From the NCBI GenBank assembly GCA_910586825.1, contig CAJUJF010000004.1:1-64000 (forward strand): a stretch of DNA of 64,000 bases, given 5' to 3'. Below the pieces are notes generated by a model. The model had not been told where the DNA came from, did no database searches, and worked only from the letters and a program-made list of their open reading frames with translations. Position numbers and translations under genes: made by a program. Of this stretch, positions 1 through 8,012 are shown piece after piece; the stretch's first letter is position 1; every line of letters begins with the position of its first letter. The stretch comes from an uncultured Christensenellaceae bacterium (GTDB taxonomy: Bacteria > Bacillota > Clostridia > Christensenellales > Borkfalkiaceae).

Positions 1-78
1 ATGGACGATTTTGAACGGTCAGTAATTTTTGTATCAAAATCTCTCATCTTTCACACGTCGAAACGCGACGAATTTTGC

Positions 79-104
79 AATAAGACAGCGGAAGCTGTCT
101 TATT
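79..104. other. Perfect hairpin with GGAA loop, unknown role
   Basis: Eleven bases at 79-89 pair perfectly with 94-104 around a GGAA (GNRA-type) tetraloop. It is followed by AT-rich sequence but not by a clean T run. Together with the hairpin at 121-136 it probably ends a transcript coming from the left of the window; one frame carries a stop at 23-25 that could be the end of such a gene. No function beyond structure can be shown. Confidence 0.5.
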
Positions 105-120
105 TGCTTATTTATTATAC

Positions 121-146
121 GACGGCGGATGCCGTCTTTATTTTTT
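121..146 (+). terminator. Rho-independent terminator-like hairpin
   Basis: GACGGC at 121-126 pairs with GCCGTC at 131-136 around a GGAT loop and is followed by a T-rich stretch (tttatttttt). This is the classical intrinsic terminator layout for transcription entering from the left edge. The next promoter starts about 50 bases further on, which fits. Confidence 0.6.
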
Positions 147-195
147 AGAAGTCAAAAAATATTGAGCAGGGAAGTGTTGCGGCAGAAATGCCGGC

Positions 196-224
196 TTGCA
201 AATGTTTTTCGGGTATGATATAAT
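196..224 (+). promoter_or_regulatory. Sigma-A promoter with extended -10
   Basis: A -35 box TTGCAA (196-201), a 17-base spacer and a -10 box TATAAT (219-224) preceded by TGA, giving the extended TGnTATAAT form. The predicted start is near 231, leaving a leader of about 40 bases with an AAGGAG site before the ATG at 272. Confidence 0.8.
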
Positions 225-271
225 TTTGATAGAAATAGCCGACGTCGGCTTACATTTGAAGGAGTAAAAAT

Positions 272-829
272 ATGGACGGCGTTTTGCAGTTTGCAAACAG
301 AGAAGAATTCAGGAAATGGCTCGGGGAGAATTGTCTGTCGAGCGGCGGCGTTTGGCTTTTGTTCTGGAAAAAGGGGTTAAAGACAATTAAAGCGGACGAA
401 GCGCTGGAAGAAGCGCTCTGTTTCGGCTGGATTGACGGACAGATGAAGAAGATCGACGAGAACACTTATAAAAAGTATTTTTCGATGCGCAGACCGAACA
501 GCAAATGGTCCGAGAAAAACAAAAAAACCGTCAAAGATCTTGAAGCGCGCGGACTGATGACCGATTTCGGGAGAACGAAAATAGAGGAAGCCAAAAAGAA
601 CGGGCAATGGGACGCCGTCGATTTGATGACGCTTGGGGAGGAAGAGATCGAGGTTCTTTCCGCATTGCTCAAAGCGTATGAACCGGCGTATGCGAATTTT
701 CAGGCGATGCCGTTGTCCGTAAAGAAAACGTATACGCGGGCGTATTTCGACGCCAAGACGGAAGCCGGACGCGAAAAGCGGATCGCTTGGATCGCGGACA
801 GGCTCAATAAAAATTTGAAGCCGATGTAA
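272..829 (+). CDS. YdeI/OmpD-associated family protein
   Basis: A 185-residue protein whose C-terminal ~45 residues (about 138-182) fit the OmdA/YdeI domain: a conserved Leu/Met-Pro-x-S segment, an aromatic pair, an Ala-Lys pair, then E-x-G-R-E-K-R-I. The N-terminal part has the family's W-x-x-F-x-K-K and G-W-I-D-G motifs. Family members are about 190 residues and are annotated as stress or 'bacteriocin-protection' proteins; the biochemical role is not established. It is presumably cytoplasmic, since no signal peptide or membrane segment is seen. An AAGGAG ribosome binding site lies 7 bases before the ATG, and the gene has its own extended -10 promoter at 196-224. It looks monocistronic or paired with the small ORF downstream. 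Confidence 0.85.
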   Translation: MDGVLQFANREEFRKWLGENCLSSGGVWLLFWKKGLKTIKADEALEEALCFGWIDGQMKKIDENTYKKYFSMRRPNSKWSEKNKKTVKDLEARGLMTDFGRTKIEEAKKNGQWDAVDLMTLGEEEIEVLSALLKAYEPAYANFQAMPLSVKKTYTRAYFDAKTEAGREKRIAWIADRLNKNLKPM

Positions 830-868
830 CGGCTTTATCGGAACGGTTAGATAAGGAGAATGACGCGA

Positions 869-1009
869 ATGAAAAAACTGATTGCATTTTGTGTACCGGA
901 TTGCGGAGAATCTGAAACGCAAATAACAAAACTGCGCGATATAAAATTATATTCGGTTATGGTAAAAGGGCGGATTACCTGTAAAACGCCGCAACGGCGG
1001 CGATTGTAA
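869..1009 (+). CDS. Possible small ORF, 46 residues, unrecognised
   Basis: An ATG at 869 follows AAGGAG (853-858) by 10 bases and opens a 46-codon frame starting MKKLIAFCVP and ending in an Arg-rich PQRRRL. An in-frame ATG at 860 lies too close to the ribosome binding site. I recognise no family. The last codons overlap a short GC hairpin near 987-1003. It may be a real short protein, a leader for the acetyltransferase 26 bases downstream, or a remnant of a longer gene. The good ribosome binding site is the only positive evidence. Confidence 0.3.
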   Translation: MKKLIAFCVPDCGESETQITKLRDIKLYSVMVKGRITCKTPQRRRL

Positions 1010-1035
1010 CGTCGATTTTTAAACGGAGGTTTTCG

Positions 1036-1542
1036 ATGAACGTAGAAATTGCGGAGTTTACCGACGCGCACGCAGAAGCGGCGAAAGATCTGCTTGTGGA
1101 ACTGCAAACGCATCTGTCGGAACTGGACGGGCGCGGCGTGATTGTTTTGAAAGATAATTTCCGCGACGATTATTTTCGGTTCGTGTCGGCGGAAACGGAA
1201 AAACAGCACGGCAAAATTTTCATAGCGTCGGTGCGGGACCGTGCGGTCGGGATCGTCGTATGTAAAATTTTTCAGGGCGGCGGCGAAGAGGAGATCACGA
1301 CCTCTTGCCCGAAAGTCGGTTTCGTGAGCGATCTGTCGGTTACGGCAGGCGAACGCGGAAAGGGAATCGGGAAATTGCTTTTGACGCGCGCCGAACGTTA
1401 TTTTCAAGAAAGCGGCTGCGAATATACGCAGTTAGAGGTGTTTGCTCCCAATACAGGCGCGGCGGAGTTCTATCAACGCGCTGGGTACGAGCCTTGTTGC
1501 ATCTATCTGTCGAAAAGCCTTCGCGACAAACCTAAGATTTGA
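1036..1542 (+). CDS. GNAT family N-acetyltransferase
   Basis: A 168-residue protein that should transfer an acetyl group from acetyl-CoA to an amine. The signature motif A is clear: V-S-D-L-S-V around residues 97-102, then the pyrophosphate loop R-G-K-G-I-G (residues 107-112) followed by L-L. Motif B appears as N-T-G-A-A-E-F-Y-Q-R-A-G-Y (139-151). Its length is normal for a stand-alone GNAT domain. A GGAGG site sits about 8 bases before the ATG. The acceptor cannot be inferred; the neighbours (YdeI-like protein upstream, LacI regulator downstream) give no hint. It is not obviously part of the sugar locus, which has its own promoter at 1602. Confidence 0.9.
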   Translation: MNVEIAEFTDAHAEAAKDLLVELQTHLSELDGRGVIVLKDNFRDDYFRFVSAETEKQHGKIFIASVRDRAVGIVVCKIFQGGGEEEITTSCPKVGFVSDLSVTAGERGKGIGKLLLTRAERYFQESGCEYTQLEVFAPNTGAAEFYQRAGYEPCCIYLSKSLRDKPKI

Positions 1543-1601
1543 GCGAACGATTCTGCTTCTTTCGATGCAAAATAAAAATATTATTTTTTTACAAAAACAT
1601 G

Positions 1602-1630
1602 TTGACAAGCCGATTCGATTGTGTTAAGAT
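1602..1630 (+). promoter_or_regulatory. Strong sigma-A promoter of the LacI-family gene
   Basis: TTGACA (1602-1607), exactly 17 bases, then TAAGAT (1625-1630). The predicted start, near 1637, lies 9 bases before the operator at 1646-1659, so a bound repressor would block initiation or early elongation. Confidence 0.85.
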
Positions 1631-1645
1631 AGGTTTAAACATGAA

Positions 1646-1659
1646 TGTAAACGTTTACA
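1646..1659. promoter_or_regulatory. LacI-family operator O1 (TGTAAACGTTTACA)
   Basis: A perfect 14-base palindrome just downstream of the predicted start of the regulator gene and upstream of its likely start codon. The same 14 bases occur at 2684 and 2727. The sequence fits the CG-centred operators of the LacI/GalR family and also the catabolite (cre) consensus, so CcpA-type control cannot be excluded. The position implies autoregulation. Confidence 0.85.
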
Positions 1660-1670
1660 AGGCAAAAAAG

Positions 1671-2672
1671 ATGATTACGATGAACGATATCGCGCGGGAA
1701 GCGGGGGTATCCGTTGCAACCGTTTCGCGCTTTATCAATCAGGAGACTGCCGTAAGCGGCGAAAAGGCGGAGCGGATTCAGGCGGCGATCGATAAATTTC
1801 ATTTTATGCCGAACCGCTATGCGCGCGGATTGAAGACAAACCGCGCCATGCAGATCGTGCTCATCGTTCCCGATATCAAAAACCCCTATTACGCAAAGCT
1901 TTACGACGTGTTGCAGAGCATTGCGCTTCGGGAAAAATACATCGTCATTCTCTATAACACGAACGAAGACGAGGCGAACGAATTCAAAGCCATCGAATTC
2001 GTAAAGGAACTCAACTGCGACGGAATCATATTTTGTTCGGTTTCCGATAACCGCGAGATCATCGAGCGGTTGCAAGCGTTGAATAAGCCGGTAGTTGCTT
2101 CTTCGAGTTTTGAAAACCGCGTTTTCGACACGGTTCACGGCGTCAAGCCAGGGCAGGGGATCTATCTCGGCACGAAGCATTTATTGGAAAACGGTCACAG
2201 AAAAATCGGATTCGCGGGCGGAAACCCGAAATCGGTGTTAAACGACCGTCGGCATTCGGGATATCTGCGCGCGCTGGGCGAGTACGGCGTAGAAAAAAAC
2301 GAGGCGTACTGTTATTCCAACTCCTTTACGATCGAAGGCGGTTATCAGGCGGGCGAATATTTTTCGTCTCTCTCCGACCGACCGAGCGCGTTGGTCTGCG
2401 CGAACGACATGATCGCGATCGGCGTCATGCAGTATTTCAATAAAATCGGAATCGACGTGCCGAACGACGTTTCCGTTGTGGGCATGGATAACATTGCAAT
2501 GTCCGATATCGTCAAGCCCGCGCTGACCACGGTGACGAACGACAGCGCGGAATTCGCCGAAAAGGCGGCGGACATGCTGTTTTCGCGGATCCTTTACGGT
2601 TACGAGGGCGCCGCGCGCGAAAGTTTTTGCAAACGTACGTTGGTTTCGCGGGATTCCGTGCGAACAATTTAA
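1671..2672 (+). CDS. LacI family transcriptional regulator of the sugar locus
   Basis: A 333-residue DNA-binding repressor of normal family length. Residues about 4-24 form the LacI helix-turn-helix (D-I-A-R-E-A-G-V-S-V-A-T-V-S-R), followed by the hinge region with N-R-Y-A-R-G-L. The rest is a periplasmic-binding-like effector domain with V-P-D-I-K-N-P-Y-Y and the closing G-M-D-N motif. The frame is open from 1539 and an ATG exists at 1641, but that ATG lies before the operator. The ATG at 1671, after a weak AAGG at about 1659-1662, gives the standard LacI N-terminus and is preferred. The gene is divided from the transporter operon by only 97 bases, which hold two more copies of its operator. 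The effector is unknown, presumably a sugar or sugar phosphate from the pathway. Confidence 0.93.
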   Translation: MITMNDIAREAGVSVATVSRFINQETAVSGEKAERIQAAIDKFHFMPNRYARGLKTNRAMQIVLIVPDIKNPYYAKLYDVLQSIALREKYIVILYNTNEDEANEFKAIEFVKELNCDGIIFCSVSDNREIIERLQALNKPVVASSSFENRVFDTVHGVKPGQGIYLGTKHLLENGHRKIGFAGGNPKSVLNDRRHSGYLRALGEYGVEKNEAYCYSNSFTIEGGYQAGEYFSSLSDRPSALVCANDMIAIGVMQYFNKIGIDVPNDVSVVGMDNIAMSDIVKPALTTVTNDSAEFAEKAADMLFSRILYGYEGAARESFCKRTLVSRDSVRTI

Positions 2673-2683
2673 TTTTTATAAAA

Positions 2684-2697
2684 TGTAAACGTTTACA
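2684..2697. promoter_or_regulatory. LacI-family operator O2
   Basis: This is identical to the operator at 1646 (TGTAAACGTTTACA). A TATAAA hexamer at 2677-2682 directly before it is the best -10 candidate for the transporter operon, although the matching -35 (TTCCGT, 2654-2659) is poor. That would place the operator over the transcription start. Confidence 0.8.
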
Positions 2698-2726
2698 AGC
2701 CAAATTTTTATTTTTTTGCAGCTATA

Positions 2727-2740
2727 TGTAAACGTTTACA
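2727..2740. promoter_or_regulatory. LacI-family operator O3
   Basis: This is a third identical copy, 43 bases (about four helical turns) from O2, so two repressor dimers would lie on the same face of the helix. It ends 13 bases before the A/G-rich ribosome binding region of the binding-protein gene. Confidence 0.8.
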
Positions 2741-2769
2741 TGAAAATCATATCAAAGGGAGGAAGGAAA

Positions 2770-4110
2770 ATGACGAAAAAAATTTCCGCGATTGCGGCAG
2801 GGATCATGTTGGCGCTCTCGTGCGGTTCTTTCGCGGCGTGCGGAACGAACGAGTACGGCGACAGGACGCCCGTACGGCTTTGGAGCCATCCGTTTACGGA
2901 AACGGAGACGCAGGCGTGGCTGGAAGAAAAGGTGGACGCATTCAACCGTTCGGAGACGGCGGAAGCGGGCAACTATTACATCGACCTGTCGTGGGTGGCG
3001 GAGGACGCCTGGGAGCAGACGCTCACCGCCGCGCAGGGAACGGGCACGCAGCCGGAGATCACCGTGCTGAACTACGCCAAAGTCGCGCTGAATTCCACGC
3101 TCGGCTATTACACGGCGCTCGACGACTACATGTCGGAATCCTGTTTTGACGATCTTCTTCCAGCGATCGAAGAAGTGACGAACGTGAACGGCAGTCATTA
3201 TATTTATCCCTGGTTCGTCGAACCGTACAGCATTCTGTTTTACAGAAAGAGCGCGTTTGCCGAAGTCGGACTGACGGAAGCGCCTTCTTCCTGGGCGGAG
3301 CTGTACGAATACGCCAGAAAACTCAACAAGAGCGACCGTTACGGGATTGCGATGCCCAACGTCAATCAGCTCGGTTGGGTCATGTGGGGATTCCAGGCGC
3401 AGGACGAAAGTTCCGATTATTTCCTGTTGAACGAGGATTGGACGCAGGCGAACGTGAACACGGAGTTTCACCGCGAACTGTTCACCATGTTCAAAAAGAT
3501 ATACGACGACGGGCTGACGCCGAAAGTCGCGCTTTCGAGCTATAACGAAATCAAGCCGCTGGCGCAGGGGCGCGTCGCCATGGCGCTGGGCGGATCGTGG
3601 TCGATCGGTCAGATCAAGAACAACTATCCGCAGGAACTCGACGATATCGGGTATGCCGTTTGTCCGACGATCGACGGCGTGACGGAAGGCAAGACGACCG
3701 CCGCCATGGGCGGTTGGGGCATGGCGGTCGACGGGCTTGCAAAGCATCCGGAAGAATGCGGCGAATTCATCGAATGGCTTTTGGGCGGCGATACGGCGCA
3801 CCTGACGGAGTTCATGAGCGAACTCGGCTATTCCAAATTTGCCGCGCGCAAGAGCGTGGAAGGCGCGCTCGCGGGGATCGCGGAAGCGCAGAACGATCCG
3901 TTCTACACCTTCGTTTCGGACAAGGTGTTGCCTTACTCGAAAGCGGAACCCGCTTACGAATGGGAGATTTCCAAAAAGTATGCCGACGCGCTCGACTCGG
4001 TGACGACGCTCAAACAGAGCGTGGCGACTGTGCTCGGCAATTTGCAGAATACCTTGCAGGGACTCGTAGACGCGGGCGGCGCCGGAGAAAATCCGTTTAT
4101 CGCAAAATAA
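2770..4110 (+). CDS. Sugar ABC transporter, extracellular solute-binding lipoprotein
   Basis: A 446-residue family 1 (MalE/UgpB-like) solute-binding protein. The signal peptide ends in the lipobox F-A-A-C with the lipidated cysteine at residue 24, so the protein is tethered outside the membrane. The mature part has typical features: R-L-W-S-H at the start, aromatic-rich W-x-P-Y stretches, G-x-x-A-M-x-x-G-G-S-W around residues 270-280, and a C-terminal Y-E-W region. The frame extends upstream to 2716, but GGGAGG-type bases and the lipoprotein signal fix the start at 2770. It heads an operon with two permeases starting 12 bases downstream, and sits under operators O2/O3. The ligand is inferred to be a sugar, perhaps ribose-containing, from the downstream genes. 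Confidence 0.92.
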   Translation: MTKKISAIAAGIMLALSCGSFAACGTNEYGDRTPVRLWSHPFTETETQAWLEEKVDAFNRSETAEAGNYYIDLSWVAEDAWEQTLTAAQGTGTQPEITVLNYAKVALNSTLGYYTALDDYMSESCFDDLLPAIEEVTNVNGSHYIYPWFVEPYSILFYRKSAFAEVGLTEAPSSWAELYEYARKLNKSDRYGIAMPNVNQLGWVMWGFQAQDESSDYFLLNEDWTQANVNTEFHRELFTMFKKIYDDGLTPKVALSSYNEIKPLAQGRVAMALGGSWSIGQIKNNYPQELDDIGYAVCPTIDGVTEGKTTAAMGGWGMAVDGLAKHPEECGEFIEWLLGGDTAHLTEFMSELGYSKFAARKSVEGALAGIAEAQNDPFYTFVSDKVLPYSKAEPAYEWEISKKYADALDSVTTLKQSVATVLGNLQNTLQGLVDAGGAGENPFIAK

Positions 4111-4122
4111 CGGGAGGGGAGT

Positions 4123-5085
4123 ATGCATTCAGAAATCGCGGCGGAAGCACGTTTGCGCGCCGAAGGCGGGGAAACGGGACACGCGCCGAAAAAGAAGAAA
4201 AAATACAGCCGTAACGAAGCACTCACCGCGTATCTGTGTCTGTTGCCTTCGTTCGCGCTGCTGACGATCTTTACCGTCGTGCCGCTGTTGATCTCCCTGT
4301 ATTTCAGCTTTTTCGAAATCAACCACTACCTGGGGAATACCTTCGTCGGCTTTCAGAACTACGCAAAGGTCTTGGGCGGGATTCTGAGCGGGGACTTTTA
4401 CAAGTCGATTTTAATCGGGCTGGAATTCGTGCTGATCATCGTTCCGTTGCAGTTGGTTCTTTCCTTTCTGGTCGCGAATCTGGTCATGAAGATCAACCGA
4501 AAATATTCGGCGATCATCAAGATCTGCATCTATCTGCCCTGTCTGCTTTCGGGCATCGTGGTGGGCGCGATCTTCTCGTTCCTCTATAACTATGACGGCG
4601 GGTTTTTCAATACCGTACTCAATGCGATCGGACTAGGCAGCGTGAACTGGACGGGCGCGAAGGGCTGGGCGATCTTCGCCGTTTGCATAGCGGCGCTGTG
4701 GAACGGGCTCGGTTATAACACGCTCGTCATGCTGGGCGGGCTGTACGACATTCCCGTCGACTATTACGAAGCGGCGAAGCTGGACGGCGCGAATTGGTGG
4801 AAACAGACGATCTATATCACGATCCCGTCGTTGAAGAACATCGGTCTGTATCTCTTGATTTCGCTCGTCGTAAGTTCCTTCCAGCTGTACGAAATTCCGC
4901 TTGTGATCGTCGGCGCGGGCGCGCAGCACTCCACCGAGGGACCGATCTATTATCTGTATTATCAGTTCAATTATACGCGGAACATGGGCGAAGTGTATTC
5001 CGCTTCGCTTCTGGTTGCGATCGTACTCACGGCGCTGTCCTCGGTAATCTTCAAGCTGACGAGTTCGGAGAAGTCGCAGGACTGA
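4123..5085 (+). CDS. Sugar ABC transporter permease (MalF/UgpA type)
   Basis: A 320-residue inner-membrane permease with six hydrophobic segments after a charged cytoplasmic N-terminus of about 35 residues rich in Lys. The EAA loop that docks on the ATPase is clear: E-A-A-K-L-D-G-A with its Glu at residue 216, followed by the usual I-T-I-P. It pairs with the permease that begins 10 bases after its stop. No ATPase gene lies in the cluster, which is usual for this family in Bacillota, where a shared MsmK/MsmX-type ATPase serves several importers. Confidence 0.93.
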   Translation: MHSEIAAEARLRAEGGETGHAPKKKKKYSRNEALTAYLCLLPSFALLTIFTVVPLLISLYFSFFEINHYLGNTFVGFQNYAKVLGGILSGDFYKSILIGLEFVLIIVPLQLVLSFLVANLVMKINRKYSAIIKICIYLPCLLSGIVVGAIFSFLYNYDGGFFNTVLNAIGLGSVNWTGAKGWAIFAVCIAALWNGLGYNTLVMLGGLYDIPVDYYEAAKLDGANWWKQTIYITIPSLKNIGLYLLISLVVSSFQLYEIPLVIVGAGAQHSTEGPIYYLYYQFNYTRNMGEVYSASLLVAIVLTALSSVIFKLTSSEKSQD

Positions 5086-5095
5086 GGAGGAGAGA

Positions 5096-5992
5096 ATGGA
5101 ACAAAATGCAAGACAATCCGTTAGCGGCGGGTTCGGAAAAGAAAAGGCGTTGCGGCTCGCGAAAAAGATCCTGCTTTGGCTGATCGGCGCGGCGTTGGTG
5201 TTTATCAGCGTATTCCCCTTTCTCTGGGTGGTCATCTCGTCTTTGAAGCCGCTGTCCGAAATCGAGAGCATTCGCTTTCACTTTTTCCCGATCCGCTGGA
5301 CGGGCGAAAACTACGAACAGCTCTTTGCCGGAAAGTCGGTGTACTTTCCGCGCGGCGCGTCCTTTGCGCTTTCGATCGGAATGACGCTGTTGGTTTCGCT
5401 GACGGCGCTGGCGCTGAGCCTGATCGTAAATTCGTTGGCGGCGTACGCGTTCGCGCGGTTGGAATTTCCGGGCAAAAAATTGCTTTGGATCGTGTATGCA
5501 ATCAACATGTTCGTCCCGAATATCGCGGTGCTGATCCCCTGTTATTGGGTGGTTTCCAAACTCGGCATGATCAATAATTTTTTGGTGCTGGTGTTGCCGG
5601 GGGTCACCTATATTTGGTCGATCTTCTTTTACCGCCAATACTACCTCGGGATCCCGCGTTCGATCGAAGAAGCAGCGCTCATCGACGGCTGTTCGCGGAT
5701 CGGGATTTATATCCGCATGTTCGTGCCGATGTCGGTTACGCCCTTCATCATCATGGGGCTGAGCGTGTTTCAAGGGTTCTGGAATTCCTATCTCTGGCCG
5801 ATGATGACGGTGCAGGCGAACCCCGCGCTCTATCAGGTGAACCAGCTGATCGCGTATTTCAGGAACACGCAGGGGACCGCTTGGGGGCTTCTGCTTGCGG
5901 GTACGACGGTTACGTGTATCCCCTTGGTGCTGATGCTCGTCGTCATGCAGCGTTACATCATGCAGGGAATTAAAATTTCGGGAATCAAGTGA
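5096..5992 (+). CDS. Sugar ABC transporter permease (MalG/UgpE type)
   Basis: A 298-residue permease, the partner of the preceding one. It has an N-terminal membrane segment (about 22-42), P-L-S-E-I-E typical of MalG-type proteins, and the EAA loop I-E-E-A-A-L-I-D-G with Glu at 191 and 192 followed by F-V-P-M-S. It ends in the family's short basic tail with G-I-K. A GGAGG ribosome binding site precedes the ATG. Its stop is one base from the next ATG, which points to translational coupling with the ARH-fold hydrolase downstream. Confidence 0.93.
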   Translation: MEQNARQSVSGGFGKEKALRLAKKILLWLIGAALVFISVFPFLWVVISSLKPLSEIESIRFHFFPIRWTGENYEQLFAGKSVYFPRGASFALSIGMTLLVSLTALALSLIVNSLAAYAFARLEFPGKKLLWIVYAINMFVPNIAVLIPCYWVVSKLGMINNFLVLVLPGVTYIWSIFFYRQYYLGIPRSIEEAALIDGCSRIGIYIRMFVPMSVTPFIIMGLSVFQGFWNSYLWPMMTVQANPALYQVNQLIAYFRNTQGTAWGLLLAGTTVTCIPLVLMLVVMQRYIMQGIKISGIK

Positions 5993-5993
5993 C

Positions 5994-7997
5994 ATGAGAA
6001 AGCTTACGGATTTGGATTTGGAAAAAATATATTACGGATGGCTGGGGAAAGCGATCGGCATTCGGTACGGCGCGCCCGTGGAGATGTGGGACGCCGAAGA
6101 GATCCGCAAACGGTACGCAGACGCGGAGGGGTATTTCGTCGATTACAACGACTTCGCCGCCGACGACGACAGCAACGGGCCTATCTTTTTCTTTCGCGCG
6201 CTGAGCGAGTGCAAGGACCTTTCCGCCTACGGTTTTGCGGACATGGTACGGTGCTGGCGCAATTACGTGCCCTTCGAACACGGGTTTTACTGGTGGGGCG
6301 GGTACGGCGTTTCGGAAGAACATACGGCGTATCTGAACCTGCAAAAGGGGATCTTCCCCCCGTACAGCGGAAGCGCCTTGCAAAACGGACGGATTCTTGC
6401 CGAACAGATCGGCGGACAGATATTCAGCGACGTATGGGGGCTGGTGTCGCCTTACGATCATCATCGGGCGGCGGATCTCGCCGAAATCGCGGCGCGCGTC
6501 TCGCACGACGGCGTCGCCGTGGACGGCGGCAGATTTATCGCCGCGCTCATCAGCGCCTCGTTCGTGGCGGGGAGCATTCGCGAGGCGATCGGGCTCGCGC
6601 TCGAAACAATCCCCCGCGAGAGCGGGTACGCCGCGCTCGTGCGCGACCTCATGGCGTTTTACGAAAAGGGCGGAAAGCAGGAAGCCTGTTTCGCGTATAT
6701 CAAAGAACGGTATTGGAAGGATCGGTACGGCGGAAACTGCCATATCATCCCCAACGCGGCGATCGTCGTCTATTCCCTGCTTTACGGCGAAGAGGACTTT
6801 GTCAAGACGTTGAAGATCGCCAATTACAGCGGTTTCGACACCGACTGCAACGTGGGGAATCTGGGAACCGTCATGGGCGTGTTCACGCGGCTTCGCAACG
6901 TGGACTACGCGACATGGGTCGCCCCTGTGCGGGATACGACGCTCTGCTCTTCGGTGATCGGCTATGCGAATATCGTGAATATACCCAACTTCGCGTACGA
7001 GATATTCCGCACCGCTTTGAAACTGAGGGGGGAAACCTATACGGGGAAATACGCCGAAAGTCTTTCGATCGGCGCGGACGACATGTCGCTCGACTTCGCG
7101 TTGCCGGGGTCTACGAGCGGGATGCGCGGCGAGCACGCGGCGATCGCGAACGCGGGCGGAGTTTTGGAGATCACGCCCGAAGGGGACGGGGCGGCGTATT
7201 ACAAGACCTATTACGGCAAAGCCGATCTCTACGACAACCGTTACGATCCGGCGTTCTCTCCCAAGGCATACCGCGGGCAGACGATCCGCGCCGAGTATAC
7301 GGCGGAGGAGGGCGCGCAGGTACGGATCTTCTACGAAGACCTGCACAGCGGGAAGCGGTTCTGTTCCCCGCCCGATGCGCGGGAGTGGAAGATCGGCGGC
7401 GAAAAGAGCATCCTCGTCGGCAAGATCGGGCTGACGGTTGCAGGCGGTAAAGCGCGTTTGAAATCCCTTTCCTGTACGGGCAAGGTCGACTACGAGCTGA
7501 ACTTTGCCGAAGAGATCACAGAGGATTATTCGCTCGAACACAAAGAGGTGCGCCAATGCACTTATTACAGCGGCGTCTGGACGCTGGAGGACGGCAGGCT
7601 GACGGGCAGGTGTCTGGGCGACGGCGTGCTGTTTACGGGCAAGCCGCTCGGCGACTGCGTGTTCGAAACGGAACTGACGCCGTTGAAGGGCGATTCGTTC
7701 GGCGTGATCTTCGGCGCGAAGGGCGCGCACGACCATTACCGCGCGGCATGGGCGGACGGCTGTCTGAAACTGACCTGCGGCGCGTCGCGCGTGCTTGCAA
7801 AGAAAAAAGCGGCGGTTTTGGCGGGGGTTCCGCAGATTTTGAAAATCGTCTGCAAACAAAATTCCGTCGCCGTGTTTCTGAACGGCAAAAAGGCGATGGA
7901 AAAGAAACTGCGGGAAGACGTGCGCGGGCTGATCGGCGCCTGCGTCGGGAACGGAAGCGTTGCGGCATTCAACCGCTTTACAGTGGAAGAAATATAA
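5994..7997 (+). CDS. Cytoplasmic ADP-ribosylglycohydrolase-family protein with C-terminal lectin-like domain
   Basis: A 667-residue protein with no signal peptide. The N-terminal ~340 residues follow the DraG/ARH fold (PF03747): a G-x-x-x-G-x-P-V-E start (residues about 20-28), an acidic metal-binding stretch D57-D58-D59-S-N that matches the TDDT motif, and F-D-T-D-C near 281-285 (D282, D284) followed by N-L-G-T-V-M-G. These are the di-metal ligands of a family that cleaves ribosyl bonds to proteins or small molecules. The C-terminal ~145 residues look like a concanavalin-type beta-sandwich. It is translationally coupled to the permease (one-base gap) and precedes an exported homologue. I infer that it processes the imported compound to release a ribosyl unit. 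The natural substrate is unknown and a non-ADP-ribose glycoside is possible. Confidence 0.83.
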   Translation: MRKLTDLDLEKIYYGWLGKAIGIRYGAPVEMWDAEEIRKRYADAEGYFVDYNDFAADDDSNGPIFFFRALSECKDLSAYGFADMVRCWRNYVPFEHGFYWWGGYGVSEEHTAYLNLQKGIFPPYSGSALQNGRILAEQIGGQIFSDVWGLVSPYDHHRAADLAEIAARVSHDGVAVDGGRFIAALISASFVAGSIREAIGLALETIPRESGYAALVRDLMAFYEKGGKQEACFAYIKERYWKDRYGGNCHIIPNAAIVVYSLLYGEEDFVKTLKIANYSGFDTDCNVGNLGTVMGVFTRLRNVDYATWVAPVRDTTLCSSVIGYANIVNIPNFAYEIFRTALKLRGETYTGKYAESLSIGADDMSLDFALPGSTSGMRGEHAAIANAGGVLEITPEGDGAAYYKTYYGKADLYDNRYDPAFSPKAYRGQTIRAEYTAEEGAQVRIFYEDLHSGKRFCSPPDAREWKIGGEKSILVGKIGLTVAGGKARLKSLSCTGKVDYELNFAEEITEDYSLEHKEVRQCTYYSGVWTLEDGRLTGRCLGDGVLFTGKPLGDCVFETELTPLKGDSFGVIFGAKGAHDHYRAAWADGCLKLTCGASRVLAKKKAAVLAGVPQILKIVCKQNSVAVFLNGKKAMEKKLREDVRGLIGACVGNGSVAAFNRFTVEEI

Positions 7998-8012
7998 GAT
8001 AAGGAGAAAAGA

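Noticed and set aside
1..165. ATG-initiated 54-codon frame at the left edge
   Set aside because: It has no visible ribosome binding site and runs through two terminator-like hairpins, so it is noncoding end sequence of an upstream gene.
1539..1670. Upstream in-frame starts for the LacI-type regulator
   Set aside because: They lie before or inside the promoter and operator; the family N-terminus begins at 1671.
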